64,000 nucleotides of DNA from Paenibacillus arenilitoris (lineage in GTDB: Bacteria; Bacillota; Bacilli; Paenibacillales; Paenibacillaceae), in the NCBI RefSeq assembly GCF_014705655.1, contig NZ_JACXIY010000010.1, positions 1-64,000 of the forward strand, given 5' to 3'. The notes under the pieces were generated by a model. The model searched no databases and was not told the DNA's origin. It was given only the letters and a program-made list of their open reading frames with translations. This document shows positions 1 to 9,469 of this stretch, one piece after another (positions within the stretch are counted from its first letter, which is position 1; every line of letters begins with the position of its first letter). The translations under genes were made by a program, and so were the position numbers.

Positions 1-789
1 GAAGTGGGCGGCTGGACGTGGGACGACTGGCTCGAAGCGGCGAAGAAGCTGACGAAGGACGAGAACGGCGACGGCAAGATCGACGTCTACGGCGGTGCGA
101 ACTTATCGGTGGAAGGCGCGGTATGGGCCGCGGGAGGCGACTTCATCGACTACAAGACGGGCACGATTACGATCGATACGCCGGAGTTCGCGAGCGCGAT
201 GCAGTGGGTGGCGGATTTGCGGCTGAAGCATAACGTGGCGCCGTCGCCGGAGGACGAGAAGGCGATGAACGCGTACTCGCGGTTCGTGGCGGGCAAGGTA
301 GGCATGTTCCCGATGGGTCCGTGGGATCAGCCGGCGTTCTGGGATTTGCCGTTCGAGTGGGACGTGGCGGCGTGGCCGGTCCATCCGGAGACGGGCAAGG
401 CGGGCACATGGCTCGGGTCGATGGGCTACGCGGTGTCGAGCAAGACGAAGCATGCGCAGGAGGCGTTCAATCTGGCGGCGTACTTGGCGCTGGACAAGGA
501 AGGGCAGAAGCAGAACTACGAGCTCGGGCAGGCGGTGCCGAACCTGATCGACATGGCGAAGGGCGAGTTCGCGTCGTACGACAAGGCGCCGGCGAACCGC
601 AAGGTGTTCCTGGACATCATCGAGGATTATGGGCATCCGACGATCGAGTTCGGCTCGAAGGATACGAAGTGGATCGACACGATGTGGCAGGAGGCCGGCA
701 AAGTGTACGACGGCAAAATGACGGCCGCCGATTGGGCGAAGGAAATGCAGCCGAAGCTGCAGGAGCTGTACGACAAAGGCAACAAGTAA
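1..789 (+). CDS. Sugar ABC transporter substrate-binding protein, C-terminal part (5' end outside window)
   Basis: This is the C-terminal 262 codons of a family 1 extracellular solute-binding protein; the reading frame is open from base 1, so the signal peptide and N-terminal lobe lie upstream of the window. The segment has the hallmarks of the MalE/UgpB class: a GWTWDDW segment, an ENGDGKID-like turn, a GPWDQPAFW segment in the ligand cleft and a GSMGYAVSSK segment followed by a helical C-terminus. Such proteins capture an oligosaccharide outside the membrane and hand it to two permeases, which follow directly at 841 and 1776. The glycosidases behind them suggest a plant-derived oligosaccharide. 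The exact ligand cannot be read from sequence. Confidence 0.9.
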   Translation, partial: EVGGWTWDDWLEAAKKLTKDENGDGKIDVYGGANLSVEGAVWAAGGDFIDYKTGTITIDTPEFASAMQWVADLRLKHNVAPSPEDEKAMNAYSRFVAGKVGMFPMGPWDQPAFWDLPFEWDVAAWPVHPETGKAGTWLGSMGYAVSSKTKHAQEAFNLAAYLALDKEGQKQNYELGQAVPNLIDMAKGEFASYDKAPANRKVFLDIIEDYGHPTIEFGSKDTKWIDTMWQEAGKVYDGKMTAADWAKEMQPKLQELYDKGNK

Positions 790-840
790 GCCGTCCCGAA
801 TCTCTATTTTATCGAATCGTTAGCGCGAGGATGTGTACGC

Positions 841-1734
841 ATGAAAAAACGTAAACCAAGTTATATCCGGAAGGAATACGCGTGGGCCTATCTGTTCGTG
901 GCGGCTCCCGTGCTCGGATTCGTCATCTTTGGCGTCGCGCCGCTGCTCTATTCCGTCTGGCTGAGCTTCACGTCGTGGGACCTCGTGTCGCCGCCCGAAT
1001 TCGTCGGGCTTGACAACTACGTCGAGGCGTTCAAGGACGAGAAGGTGTACAAGTCGCTGTACAATACGGTGTTTATGATGATCGGCATCCCGATCGGCAT
1101 GATTATTGCGCTTCTGCTTGCGATCATGATGAACCGGCCGATCAAAGGCATCTCGTTCCTGAGAACGATCTACTATTTGCCGGTCATCTCGCCGATCATC
1201 GCCGTATCGCTGCTCTGGCAATGGATCCTGAACCAGGACTTCGGCCTGCTTAACCAGACGCTGTGGAACTGGTTCGGCATTCAAGGTCCGAACTGGCTCG
1301 GCAGCGCGGAATGGATTAAGCCGTCGATGATTCTGATGGGGGTATGGGGCGGCGTCGGCGGCACGATGGTGCTGTATTTGGCCGGCCTGCAGTCGATCTC
1401 GTCGACTTATTACGAGGCGGCCGAGGTCGACGGGGCGAACGCGTTCCAGAAGCTGTGGCTGATCACGATTCCGCTCCTCACGAACATTCATTTTTTCGTC
1501 ATCGTCATGGGCGTCATCGGCGCGTTCCAATCGTTCAGCCAAATTTACGTGCTGGCAGGGGACGGCGGACCGGAGTACAGTGCGGCGACGGTCGTGTTCT
1601 ATATTTTCGAAAATGCGTTCAAATACTTCAACATGGGCTACGCCAGCGCCATCGCGTGGGTGCTCGGGCTGATCATCTTCATCGTGACGCTGATTCAGTT
1701 CCGCTTGTCGAAGCGCTGGGTGTACAACGATTAA
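841..1734 (+). CDS. Carbohydrate ABC transporter permease, MalF/UgpA type
   Basis: This 297-residue inner-membrane permease begins with a short basic N-terminus and has about six hydrophobic helices, typical of the binding-protein-dependent permease family (MalF-like). The EAA loop that docks the ATPase is visible as YEAAEVDGAN...F..I..P around residues 190-215. It should pair with the permease at 1776 to form the channel for the binding protein at the window start. No ATPase gene is present in this operon; in Bacilli such importers usually borrow a shared MsmX-type ATPase encoded elsewhere. The ATG start sits 51 bases after the binding protein stop. Confidence 0.92.
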   Translation: MKKRKPSYIRKEYAWAYLFVAAPVLGFVIFGVAPLLYSVWLSFTSWDLVSPPEFVGLDNYVEAFKDEKVYKSLYNTVFMMIGIPIGMIIALLLAIMMNRPIKGISFLRTIYYLPVISPIIAVSLLWQWILNQDFGLLNQTLWNWFGIQGPNWLGSAEWIKPSMILMGVWGGVGGTMVLYLAGLQSISSTYYEAAEVDGANAFQKLWLITIPLLTNIHFFVIVMGVIGAFQSFSQIYVLAGDGGPEYSAATVVFYIFENAFKYFNMGYASAIAWVLGLIIFIVTLIQFRLSKRWVYND

Positions 1735-1775
1735 GGCTTTGCCGTTACCGTTAGCGAGGGGAGTTTGATTCTAAC

Positions 1776-2612
1776 ATGCAACAGAAACGATTGGCTAACC
1801 TGTGGGTGACGATTATTTTGGGCATCGGCTCGATCGTCATGCTGGCGCCGTTCGCGTGGACGATTTCCACGTCGCTCAAAAATCAGCGGACCGTGTTCGA
1901 AATCCCGCCGAAATGGATTCCGGATCCGGCGACGTTCAATAACTACGTGACGGCCTGGAACGATTCGCCGCTGCTCAGCGGATTCATGAACAGTACGATC
2001 ATCGTTATTTTCGTGCTGGCGATCGGCTTGCTCACATCGACGATGGCGGCCTACGCGTTCGCCAAAATCGATTTTCCATTCAAGGAAACGATCTTCCTCT
2101 GCCTGCTCGGCACGATGATGATTCCGTATTCGGTCGTCATGATCCCGCAGTTCATCGGGTTCTCGGCCATCGATTGGGTCGATTCCTTGCTGCCGCTCAT
2201 CGTGCCGGGGCTGTTCGGCAATATCGTCGTCGTCTTCTTCCTGCGCCAGTACTTGGCCGGCGGTCTGCCGACGGAGCTGGTCGAGGCGGCCAAGCTCGAC
2301 GGCAGCGGCTTCTTCCGCACCTTCTGGACGATCGCTCTTCCGGTCGCGAAGCCGGCGATCGCCGCGCAGGCGGCGCTCAGCTTCATGGGCATCTGGAATG
2401 ATTTTATGGGGCCGCTGATCTACCTGCATTCGCCGGAGAAGCAGACGATTCAAGTGCTGATCGCGTCCATGCAGGCGCAATATATGGGCTCCTCCAACTA
2501 TCCGGTTATTATGGCGGCGTCGATCATTTCGATGATTCCGGTCATTCTCGTCTTTTTCTTCTGTCAGCGCTACTTCATCGAATCGCTTGCGATCAGCGGA
2601 TTGAAGGGATAG
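1776..2612 (+). CDS. Carbohydrate ABC transporter permease, MalG/UgpE type
   Basis: This is a 278-residue permease of the MalG class, with an N-terminal helix, a typical W-S-S-K-N/NYV periplasmic segment and an EAA loop (VEAAKLDGSGFFRTF, about residues 169-183) followed by the P-x-x-K-P segment. It forms the heterodimeric sugar channel with the protein at 841. The gene lies 41 bases after its partner and only 3 bases before the GH43 lipoprotein gene, so transport and hydrolysis of the same substrate are probably co-transcribed. The substrate is unknown; plant xylan or arabinan fragments are a reasonable guess from the GH43 and GH2 neighbours. Confidence 0.92.
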   Translation: MQQKRLANLWVTIILGIGSIVMLAPFAWTISTSLKNQRTVFEIPPKWIPDPATFNNYVTAWNDSPLLSGFMNSTIIVIFVLAIGLLTSTMAAYAFAKIDFPFKETIFLCLLGTMMIPYSVVMIPQFIGFSAIDWVDSLLPLIVPGLFGNIVVVFFLRQYLAGGLPTELVEAAKLDGSGFFRTFWTIALPVAKPAIAAQAALSFMGIWNDFMGPLIYLHSPEKQTIQVLIASMQAQYMGSSNYPVIMAASIISMIPVILVFFFCQRYFIESLAISGLKG

Positions 2613-2615
2613 GCG

Positions 2616-5099
2616 ATGAAGAAAGCGGCGAGAGGCAATTTCGGATTAAAAAAGGCGGCGGTCGCCTTGGCGGCGGCATCGGTCATGCTGACGGCCGGCG
2701 CCTGCCGGCCGGAGCCGGACGAAATCGAAGTCATCTTATTGGAGGAGGATGCGAAGGTGTACACGAACTCGTTCAAGCTGGAGCAGGAATGGGAGGATTA
2801 CGGCATCGGCGATCCGTTCATCATGCGGCATAACGGAAGATATTATCTGTATTGCAGCACGAAGGATTGGCGGCCCGGCATTAAAGCCTGGAGCTCGGAC
2901 AATCTGGTCGATTGGCAATACGAAGGGCTGGTGACGGAGGATCCCATTTCGACGGGGGCTTACGCGCCGGAAGTGTTCTACTGGAACGGAAGCTTCTATC
3001 TGTATACGTCGCCGGCGGGCCAAGGCCATTATGTTCTGCAGAGCGACAGCCCGACCGGGCCGTTCGAGGTGAAGACCGGCAATCTCGGCAACTCGATCGA
3101 CGGTTCGGTCTTCATCGACGATGACGGCAAATGGTATTTCACGAACGCGGGCACGCAAGGCATCGTCGCCCACGAAATGCCGGATCCGCTCACGATCGAC
3201 ATCGGCGTCACGACGAATGCGTTCCTAAGCCATTGGACGGAAGGCTCGATGATCTGGAAGCGGAACGGCCTCTATTACATGACCTATACGGGGAACCATG
3301 TGTTCAGCAACGGCTACCGCGTCAATTACGCGGTATCGAAGGACGGACCGTTCGGCGATTACGCCATCCCCGCCAACAACCCGGTCATCCTTAACGTCGA
3401 CGAGGAATTCAAGGGGCTGGGTCACAGCTCGACCGTGCTTGGCCCGGACATGGATTCCTACTATATGACGTATCACAATCTGGTCGGACGCTCCGTGGAA
3501 GGGCCGCCCGTGCGCGAGCTCAATATCGACCGGCTGGCGTATAACGGGGATAAGCTCGTCGTGCTCGGCCCGACCCATGATCATAACCAGCCGGCGCCCG
3601 CAATGCCGGCATTATACGGGCGGCTCTCCGATGGTGTCGATCCGAAGGAGTGGGAGCAGTCGGACCATGCGCTTCTGAGCATCGCGCCGACGGCGGCCGC
3701 ATTCATCGCGGAGTATAACCTTCGCTATCCGGAAGGAGAGAAGCCGGATGCGGCAACTGCGGTCAGCGCGGTGTTCGGCTACCGGGACGACGGCAATTAT
3801 TCGGCGGTGCGGCTGCGCCCGGCTTCGCACAAGCTCGAGCTGATCGAGAGGAAGGACGGGGCGGAGACTGCGATTGCCGATGCGACGCTGCCGGAGCAAT
3901 TCGATTATGCCAAGCTGCATGCGATCCGGGTGGAGCGCCGCGACTCGTCCGTACTCGTCTTCTTCGACGGCATGAAGAAGCTCGAGGCGGAGACGAGCGG
4001 CGCGGCGGGCGGCCGGATCGGATACATCGCGGGTGGGGCGAGCCCGGTATACGAATATACGGCGTTCGCGAACGACGCGGACGGCAGCAGCGATTTCGAA
4101 GCTTACAAGCCGCTGCCCGGCACGATTGAAGCCGTTCATTATTTGAAGGAGGCGGAGCGGGGCTTCCATATGGAGCAGCCGTCCGCGGACGGAGCCGCTT
4201 ACCGGGTGAATGACGGCGTGCCGATCGCCCGGACGGTGGCCGGAAGCTACTCCGTCTCGCTTCAGAATGAAGGGGATTGGCTGAAGTATAAAGTGAACGC
4301 GAAGACGGAAGGCGATTACGGCATCGGAGTCGCGCTGCGGAAGCCGGACGACGACGTCGTGCTGGAATGGTCGGTCGACGGAGGCAAGGCGGAGAAGACG
4401 ACGATTCGCGCGGACGATCCGGCCTTCGCGGAAGCCGGCTGGGCGAAGGTTCGGGCAGGAACGCTCAAGATGCCGGCGGGCTTCCATGAGCTGAAGGTGA
4501 AGCTAGCGAAGGGCGCCTCCGAGCTGGAATCGTTCGAGCTGTTCGAGCTGGCGGAGAAGAGCGCGAAGGCGATATCGCTAGACGAAGCATCGATCCGGAA
4601 CAAATTCGGCTTGTTCAGCGAATCCGACGAAGGCGGAGGTTATTCCGGCAGCGGCATCGACGACGATAGGCTCTTCCTTGGCGACGATCGCTGGGACGAC
4701 TACGAGTTCGCCGTGCAGGTGAAGCTTGAATCGGACACCGACGCCGGCGGCTTGTTCGTTCGGGAAACGAACGAATCGTATCACCCCGACCAGGTGATGG
4801 ACGCGGCGATGGGCTATTATATCGGCGTTACTTCCTCGCAGGTGACGCTGAGCCGGTTGAATTACGATTCGATCCTGCTGGCGAGCGAGACGGCTCAGTT
4901 CGAGCCGGGCGAGGAGCACCCGATCAAGGTCGTCGCGCAAGGCGGCCGCATACGCGTATACGTGAACGGAGAGAAGGACGCTTTAATCGATTATACGGAT
5001 CCGAATCCGTTCCTGTACGGCAAGGTCGGCATTCGCTCCGAGCGATCGTCCGTCAGCTTCCATCAAATGACGGTCAAGCCGTTACCGGGAGACCGATAG
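2616..5099 (+). CDS. Surface lipoprotein glycoside hydrolase family 43 with C-terminal carbohydrate-binding-like domains
   Basis: This 827-residue protein starts with a signal peptide ending in a lipobox (LTAGAC, cysteine at residue 30), so it is probably tethered to the outer face of the membrane. Residues 60-330 form a GH43 five-bladed propeller with the usual catalytic triad visible: Asp66 in GDPFIM, Asp162 in IDGSVF and Glu209 in EGSMIW. The middle part (about 340-490) is a concanavalin-like GH43 accessory domain, about 500-640 looks like a CBM6-type beta-sandwich, and the C-terminal 200 residues look like a laminin-G/DUF1080-like sheet. GH43 enzymes cleave beta-xylosides or alpha-L-arabinofuranosides. 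It is coupled to the permease gene upstream. Confidence 0.88.
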   Translation: MKKAARGNFGLKKAAVALAAASVMLTAGACRPEPDEIEVILLEEDAKVYTNSFKLEQEWEDYGIGDPFIMRHNGRYYLYCSTKDWRPGIKAWSSDNLVDWQYEGLVTEDPISTGAYAPEVFYWNGSFYLYTSPAGQGHYVLQSDSPTGPFEVKTGNLGNSIDGSVFIDDDGKWYFTNAGTQGIVAHEMPDPLTIDIGVTTNAFLSHWTEGSMIWKRNGLYYMTYTGNHVFSNGYRVNYAVSKDGPFGDYAIPANNPVILNVDEEFKGLGHSSTVLGPDMDSYYMTYHNLVGRSVEGPPVRELNIDRLAYNGDKLVVLGPTHDHNQPAPAMPALYGRLSDGVDPKEWEQSDHALLSIAPTAAAFIAEYNLRYPEGEKPDAATAVSAVFGYRDDGNYSAVRLRPASHKLELIERKDGAETAIADATLPEQFDYAKLHAIRVERRDSSVLVFFDGMKKLEAETSGAAGGRIGYIAGGASPVYEYTAFANDADGSSDFEAYKPLPGTIEAVHYLKEAERGFHMEQPSADGAAYRVNDGVPIARTVAGSYSVSLQNEGDWLKYKVNAKTEGDYGIGVALRKPDDDVVLEWSVDGGKAEKTTIRADDPAFAEAGWAKVRAGTLKMPAGFHELKVKLAKGASELESFELFELAEKSAKAISLDEASIRNKFGLFSESDEGGGYSGSGIDDDRLFLGDDRWDDYEFAVQVKLESDTDAGGLFVRETNESYHPDQVMDAAMGYYIGVTSSQVTLSRLNYDSILLASETAQFEPGEEHPIKVVAQGGRIRVYVNGEKDALIDYTDPNPFLYGKVGIRSERSSVSFHQMTVKPLPGDR

Positions 5100-5127
5100 A
5101 AGAAAGTAACAGGACTGGAGTGGGAAC

Positions 5128-6900
5128 ATGACTTATCCATTACGAAACGAGTATCCTAGACCGCAATTCGAACGCCAGGCATGGCTAAGTCTAAACGGTG
5201 AATGGCAGTTTGCTTACGATGACGACGATGAAGGCGAGGACGGCAGGTGGTACGAAGGCAGAGCGTTAGAACGCTCTATCCAAGTGCCGTTCTGCTACCA
5301 AAGCGAGCTGAGCGGCATTGGCGAGACGGCGTTTCACGATATCGTCTGGTACCGCAAGGATGTCGCGATCCCGCATGGGTTTGCGGGCAAACGAATCATT
5401 CTGCACTTCGGCGCCGTCGATTACGAGGCGAAGGTATGGGTGAACGGACGGCTGGTCGCCAGCCATGAGGGCGGCCATACCCCGTTCCATGCGGACGTTA
5501 CGTCGGTCTTGAACGGGGCGGGCGAATCGAACAGCATCGTCGTAAGGGCCAAGGATTACAGCAAGGACGTTACGCTGCCAAGGGGCAAGCAGTACTGGAA
5601 AGAGCAATCCGAGCAGGTGTTCTATACGAGGACGACGGGCATTTGGCAGCCGGTATGGCTCGAACCGGTTAGTCCGGCACACCTTGACCGCGTCCGCATG
5701 ACGCCGGATATCGATGCGAACAAAATCCATATCCGGGGCTTTTTCAACGGAATCGAAGGCCTGGCGAATTTGCGGTTCGGTATCCGGATTACGTTCGGCG
5801 GCGAGCTGATCGCCGAGGACGTGATCCGCGTGACGGCGGCCGAGGAGGAAGTGTCGATCAAGCTGCACGACTTCAACGACCACGGCCTCGGCCGCTGGTG
5901 GTCGCCCGAGAAGCCGAACCTGTACGATGCGGAATTCACGCTGCTGGGCGGCGGGGAGGAGCTGGACCGGGTCGTCAGCTACTTCGGCATGCGGAAAATA
6001 TCGATCGAAGACGGCGTCGTCTGCTTGAATAACCGGCCTTATTATATGAAGCTCGTGCTCGATCAAGGCTATTTTCCCGGCGGCGTCCTGACCGCGCCAA
6101 GCGACGAGATGCTAAGGCGGGATGTCGAGCTGACGAAGCAGATGGGCTTCAACGGCGCGAGAAAGCATCAGAAAATCGAGGATCCCCGCTATTTGTACTG
6201 GTGCGATAAGCTGGGACTGCTCGTATGGGGCGAAATGGCCAACGCCTACCAGTTTTCCGAGCGATACGTAGGCCGCGTGACGAAGGAATGGCAGGAGGCG
6301 ATTCACCGCGATTACAACCACCCGAGCATCGTCGTATGGGTTCCGCTCAACGAAAGCTGGGGCGCGCCGAACATTTTGATCGACAAAAGGCAGCAGCATC
6401 ATGCCTCCACGCTCTATTATTTGACGAAGTCGCTGGACGATACGAGGATCGTCATCTCCAACGACGGCTGGGAGCATGTCAAATCCGATATGTACACGGT
6501 GCATGATTACGAGTATCGCGAGAACGTCTTGGCCGGTCGCTATACGTCGCCCGAGCTCGCGGTCAAGAGCGATCCGCAGGGCCGGAAAATTATTTTGCCG
6601 GGCTATAAGTACGAGGGCGAGCCGGTGCAGATGTCGGAGTTCGGGGGCATCTCCTACCTTCGGAACAGCGGAGACGGCTGGGGCTATTCGGCGGCCAAGG
6701 ACGACCGGGATTTCCTTGACCGGCTGCTTGCCGTCATGCGTCCGATCCGATCGGCCGGCGGCCTGCAGGGCTATTGCTACACCCAGCTTACCGACGTCGA
6801 ACAGGAGAAGAACGGACTGCTCGACTTCGACCGCAATCCGAAGCTTCCGCTCGAGATCTACCGGCAGCTGAATGCCGGCGAGACGCCGGAGCTCTCCTGA
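5128..6900 (+). CDS. Glycoside hydrolase family 2 (beta-galactosidase/beta-glucuronidase-like)
   Basis: This 590-residue GH2 enzyme has the normal order: sugar-binding jelly-roll (residues 1-180), immunoglobulin-like domain (about 185-285) and TIM barrel (from about 290). The acid/base glutamate is Glu409 in PLNESWG and the nucleophile is Glu504 in MSEFGG. It has no signal peptide, so it should act in the cytoplasm on imported oligosaccharides. At 590 residues it is of beta-glucuronidase size, much shorter than LacZ. It lies 28 bases behind the GH43 lipoprotein and closes the sugar-uptake operon. The bond cleaved (galactoside, glucuronide, mannoside or arabinopyranoside) cannot be decided. 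Confidence 0.9.
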   Translation: MTYPLRNEYPRPQFERQAWLSLNGEWQFAYDDDDEGEDGRWYEGRALERSIQVPFCYQSELSGIGETAFHDIVWYRKDVAIPHGFAGKRIILHFGAVDYEAKVWVNGRLVASHEGGHTPFHADVTSVLNGAGESNSIVVRAKDYSKDVTLPRGKQYWKEQSEQVFYTRTTGIWQPVWLEPVSPAHLDRVRMTPDIDANKIHIRGFFNGIEGLANLRFGIRITFGGELIAEDVIRVTAAEEEVSIKLHDFNDHGLGRWWSPEKPNLYDAEFTLLGGGEELDRVVSYFGMRKISIEDGVVCLNNRPYYMKLVLDQGYFPGGVLTAPSDEMLRRDVELTKQMGFNGARKHQKIEDPRYLYWCDKLGLLVWGEMANAYQFSERYVGRVTKEWQEAIHRDYNHPSIVVWVPLNESWGAPNILIDKRQQHHASTLYYLTKSLDDTRIVISNDGWEHVKSDMYTVHDYEYRENVLAGRYTSPELAVKSDPQGRKIILPGYKYEGEPVQMSEFGGISYLRNSGDGWGYSAAKDDRDFLDRLLAVMRPIRSAGGLQGYCYTQLTDVEQEKNGLLDFDRNPKLPLEIYRQLNAGETPELS

Positions 6901-6910
6901 AAAATTGGAC

Positions 6911-6954
6911 AGGGCTGTCCGCGAGGCGCGCGAATGCGCCGAGCGAACAGCCCT
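6911..6954 (+). terminator. Hairpin after the GH2 gene
   Basis: AGGGCTGT at 6911-6918 and ACAGCCCT at 6947-6954 are exact complements, with a further partly pairing GCGC-rich loop. It lies 10 bases after the GH2 stop; the following T-run is poor (TTAATTG), so termination may be weak. The remaining space to 7342 holds nothing I can assign. Confidence 0.55.
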
Positions 6955-7342
6955 TAATTGCGTATATTTAACCGAGCCGTACCTGCATTTGCCTGCAGAC
7001 GGGCTGAACGGAATCCCCTCGTTAACATCGTCTAACATGCGTACAAAGTTGCCTGAAAACTTGCATCCTAAAACAACGAAAGCCCTGCCTCTCTTCCGTC
7101 CTTGCGGCTCCGATGACCGCGCCAGTGTGAATCAGAAATACAGATCGAAACATGATTGGGAATTAACAACTAAGAAATCATAATCCGAGGAAATCATTGA
7201 ATCTAGCTGGGGATTGATAGAGGTTAAATATATCAAATTCATTCCATTATACCGGATAATCGGCAGTAATGCAAGTGCAAATCGGCGAGCGCATGACTTT
7301 AATCATTATGGACATTCTAGGAAAGGAAAGGGGGAAGCCGCA

Positions 7343-8209
7343 ATGCCGGATTGGATTGAAATCGTTATTCGCACCGTAACGTCGGTACTCATTTTATTCG
7401 CGATGACCAAAATATTGGGGAAACGGCAAATATCGCAGCTGTCGCTATTCGAATACATCACAGGCATTTCGATCGGGAATATTGCCGCTTATGTGTCGCT
7501 CGATCTCGACAATTTGTGGTACTTGGGCATCGTTTCGCTCATTGTGTGGGTCAGCATGTCGATCGGCATGGAGTACGTTACATTAAAAAGCAGAAAGATT
7601 CGCGATTTCGTGGACGGAAAGGCGACGGTTCTCATCAAGGACGGTCGGCTGTTCAAGAATCAGCTTCACAAGGAGAGGCTCACGCTCGACGAACTGCTCG
7701 AGCAGCTCCGCAAAAAAGACGTGTACCGCGTCGCGGACGTGGAATTCGCCGTCATGGAGCCGAGCGGGGAAATTAACGTGATGCTGAAGAAGCAGCATCA
7801 GCCGATTACGCCGGACATGCTCGGCTGGCGAGTCGCCGAAGAGCGCGAAGCGATGACCGTCATCATGGACGGCGAGATCAGGGATGAAGCCTTGTTCGAG
7901 GCGGGCTTGGACCATAAACGGCTCGAGCGCGAGCTTAAGCGAAGAAAGCTGGACAAAAAGGACGTGCTGCTCGCCCAGGTGGACGGCAACGGCAAGCTGT
8001 TCGCGCAGACGACCGACGAGCAGGGCCGGTCGGATCGCGTCGAGATCAAGCCGCGCGAACGCGTCGCCATTCTTGCGGAGCATTTCGAGGCGGAGCTGAA
8101 CCGTTTGGAGCGATTGGCGAGCAACGAGAGCGACCGCCACGTCTACCGGTCGGCGCTGGACCGCTTCCATAACGGGATCAAGCCGCTGAACGACAAATCG
8201 TCCAAGTAA
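7343..8209 (+). CDS. DUF421 membrane protein, YetF family
   Basis: This is a 288-residue protein of the YetF/DUF421 family. Three hydrophobic helices occupy the first 80 residues, including the family signature GKRQISQLSLFEYI...GNIAA (about residues 28-50), followed by a soluble alpha/beta domain with VADVEFAVMEPSGEINV. Bacillus members are linked to spore membranes and have no established biochemical role. An open frame extends upstream to 7214, but the ATG at 7343 follows a GAAAGGGGGAAG ribosome binding site and the upstream residues are not family-like. The C-terminal acidic/basic extension of about 100 residues is longer than in short family members. It ends 3 bases before the convergent HxlR gene. 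Confidence 0.85.
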   Translation: MPDWIEIVIRTVTSVLILFAMTKILGKRQISQLSLFEYITGISIGNIAAYVSLDLDNLWYLGIVSLIVWVSMSIGMEYVTLKSRKIRDFVDGKATVLIKDGRLFKNQLHKERLTLDELLEQLRKKDVYRVADVEFAVMEPSGEINVMLKKQHQPITPDMLGWRVAEEREAMTVIMDGEIRDEALFEAGLDHKRLERELKRRKLDKKDVLLAQVDGNGKLFAQTTDEQGRSDRVEIKPRERVAILAEHFEAELNRLERLASNESDRHVYRSALDRFHNGIKPLNDKSSK

Positions 8210-8212
8210 CGG

Positions 8213-8545
8213 TTACGTCCATTTGGCGGACCAAAGCTTCATTTCCTTTAAAATATGATGCAAATCCTCGCCTTTGGGCGTGAGCGAATACTCGACGGTG
8301 ACGGGAACCGTCGGGTATACCGTTCTCTCGAGCACGCCTTTCTCTTCCAGATGGCGGAGCGTGCTCGTGAGCGCCCGCGGGCTGACCGCGGGAATAAGCC
8401 GCTGCAGCTCGCCGAACCTTTTGGTGCCGCAGAACAGCTCCCGCAGCACGAGAAAGGCCCATTTGCCGCCGATGACGTCTAGCGTTTTTTCGATATTGCA
8501 TTCGATATGGACGGGCTTCCTCGGGATATAATTGCGCGCGTTCAT
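8213..8545 (-). CDS. HxlR-family winged-helix transcriptional regulator
   Basis: This 110-residue regulator has the HxlR layout: an N-terminal cysteine (residue 16, CNIEKTLDVIGGKW), the helix-turn-helix in the middle (FGELQRLIPAVSPRALTSTLRHLEEKG) and the wing VPVTVEYSLTPKG. HxlR proteins often sense electrophiles through this first cysteine; that is known of the family, not shown here. The start follows a GAGGAGG site. Unusually, no divergent target gene exists next to it: the next 190 bases hold no gene, so it may regulate itself or act elsewhere. Confidence 0.88.
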   Translation of the reverse strand: MNARNYIPRKPVHIECNIEKTLDVIGGKWAFLVLRELFCGTKRFGELQRLIPAVSPRALTSTLRHLEEKGVLERTVYPTVPVTVEYSLTPKGEDLHHILKEMKLWSAKWT

Positions 8546-8562
8546 GAAGGGCCTCCTCTATT

Positions 8563-8572
8563 TAAGTACTTA
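8563..8572. promoter_or_regulatory. Palindrome TAAGTACTTA upstream of the HxlR gene
   Basis: A perfect 10-bp palindrome lies 18 bases upstream of the HxlR start codon, next to an AT-rich stretch (TATACTATACTA on the minus strand). GTAC-centred sites are common HxlR-type operators, so this is a candidate autoregulatory site. Confidence 0.4.
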
Positions 8573-8653
8573 CCGCTAGTATAGTATATATAGGAAGGAT
8601 AATAAAATGAAATAATATACACTGTTCTTTATTGCAGGCGGATAGCGCAAAAA

Positions 8654-8687
8654 AATGGCGAGGCAGTCTGGCGGCTGCTTCACCATT
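8654..8687 (-). terminator. Rho-independent terminator of the sporulation lipoprotein gene
   Basis: Read on the minus strand, AATGGTGAAGCAG pairs with CTGCCTCGCCATT (two G-T pairs) and is followed by a run of T residues (8650-8655 on the plus strand as A). It lies about 50 bases after the stop of the minus-strand lipoprotein gene. Confidence 0.75.
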
Positions 8688-8737
8688 TTCGTTGAGGGAT
8701 ATGCCGATTTCGCTATATATAATAGGAAGCGATTTTT

Positions 8738-9469
8738 TTATTGATCCATTTGCTCCTCGGACGGGCTGTATACGCCCGGCTGGGTAATCGGCTTCGGCAT
8801 GACTTTGCCGCCGGCGAAATGGTATTTCACGACGGTATTGAACGTATCGAGCCATGGCATCAAGGAACGCCCGCCCCACGCTTCCTTCGCGAATTCGTTA
8901 AAGTAATTCATAAGCTCCATATTGGCGGAAACATGCACCTCCTGCACGCTCGGCGCCATCTCCCTTACTTTGAGGGCGACGGTCTGCTTCAGCTCGCCGG
9001 ACAGATTGTTGATATCGTTGACGGAAAAGTACGAATTGTAAGGCGAGACGAGCGAGCGGCTGTTGCTCATATACGGGTTGCCGGTGTCGTGGTTGTAGAC
9101 GCCTTCGTTCGTGCCCGTATTGTCCTGCTCGGTTCTGCCGCCCGCGCCGCGGGTGCCGACGGCCGACCAGTCGAGCATAAGTCCGACGTAGGCGTTCTTG
9201 TCAGTCAGCATGACGATCGCGGCGGAAACGCCGCTAAGGTCGGACACTTTGCGTGAAATGGCGGAGCTGTATTCAAAGAAGGCATTATCATGCTGGTTCG
9301 GATTGTTCGACATCGGCCCGTACGATCTGCCGCCAAGCATCTTCGGATCGTTCGCCTGACGGCTGCCGTAATCGGTGTCGCTCTTCTGCGCGAGTTCCTC
9401 GTAGTTGCAGCCGGCTGCGGCCGTAATCATCAAAGCTGACAGCAGCAGCGCGGCCCCTCGTTTCATCAT
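8738..9469 (-). CDS. YhcN/YlaJ-family sporulation lipoprotein
   Basis: This 243-residue protein has a signal peptide with a lipobox (TAAAGC, cysteine near residue 21) followed by the YhcN/YlaJ type core: a segment on the cell surface containing VSDLSGVSAAIVMLTDKNAYVGL and a later VALKVREMAPSVQEVHVSANMEL. Members are found in the membranes of forespores and spores of Bacillus. The long Asn/Gly/Ser-rich linkers around residues 30-60 and 110-150 are low-complexity inserts. The gene stands alone on the minus strand with its own terminator. The first of two adjacent ATG codons is annotated. It supports a spore-forming host. Confidence 0.85.
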   Translation of the reverse strand: MMKRGAALLLSALMITAAAGCNYEELAQKSDTDYGSRQANDPKMLGGRSYGPMSNNPNQHDNAFFEYSSAISRKVSDLSGVSAAIVMLTDKNAYVGLMLDWSAVGTRGAGGRTEQDNTGTNEGVYNHDTGNPYMSNSRSLVSPYNSYFSVNDINNLSGELKQTVALKVREMAPSVQEVHVSANMELMNYFNEFAKEAWGGRSLMPWLDTFNTVVKYHFAGGKVMPKPITQPGVYSPSEEQMDQ

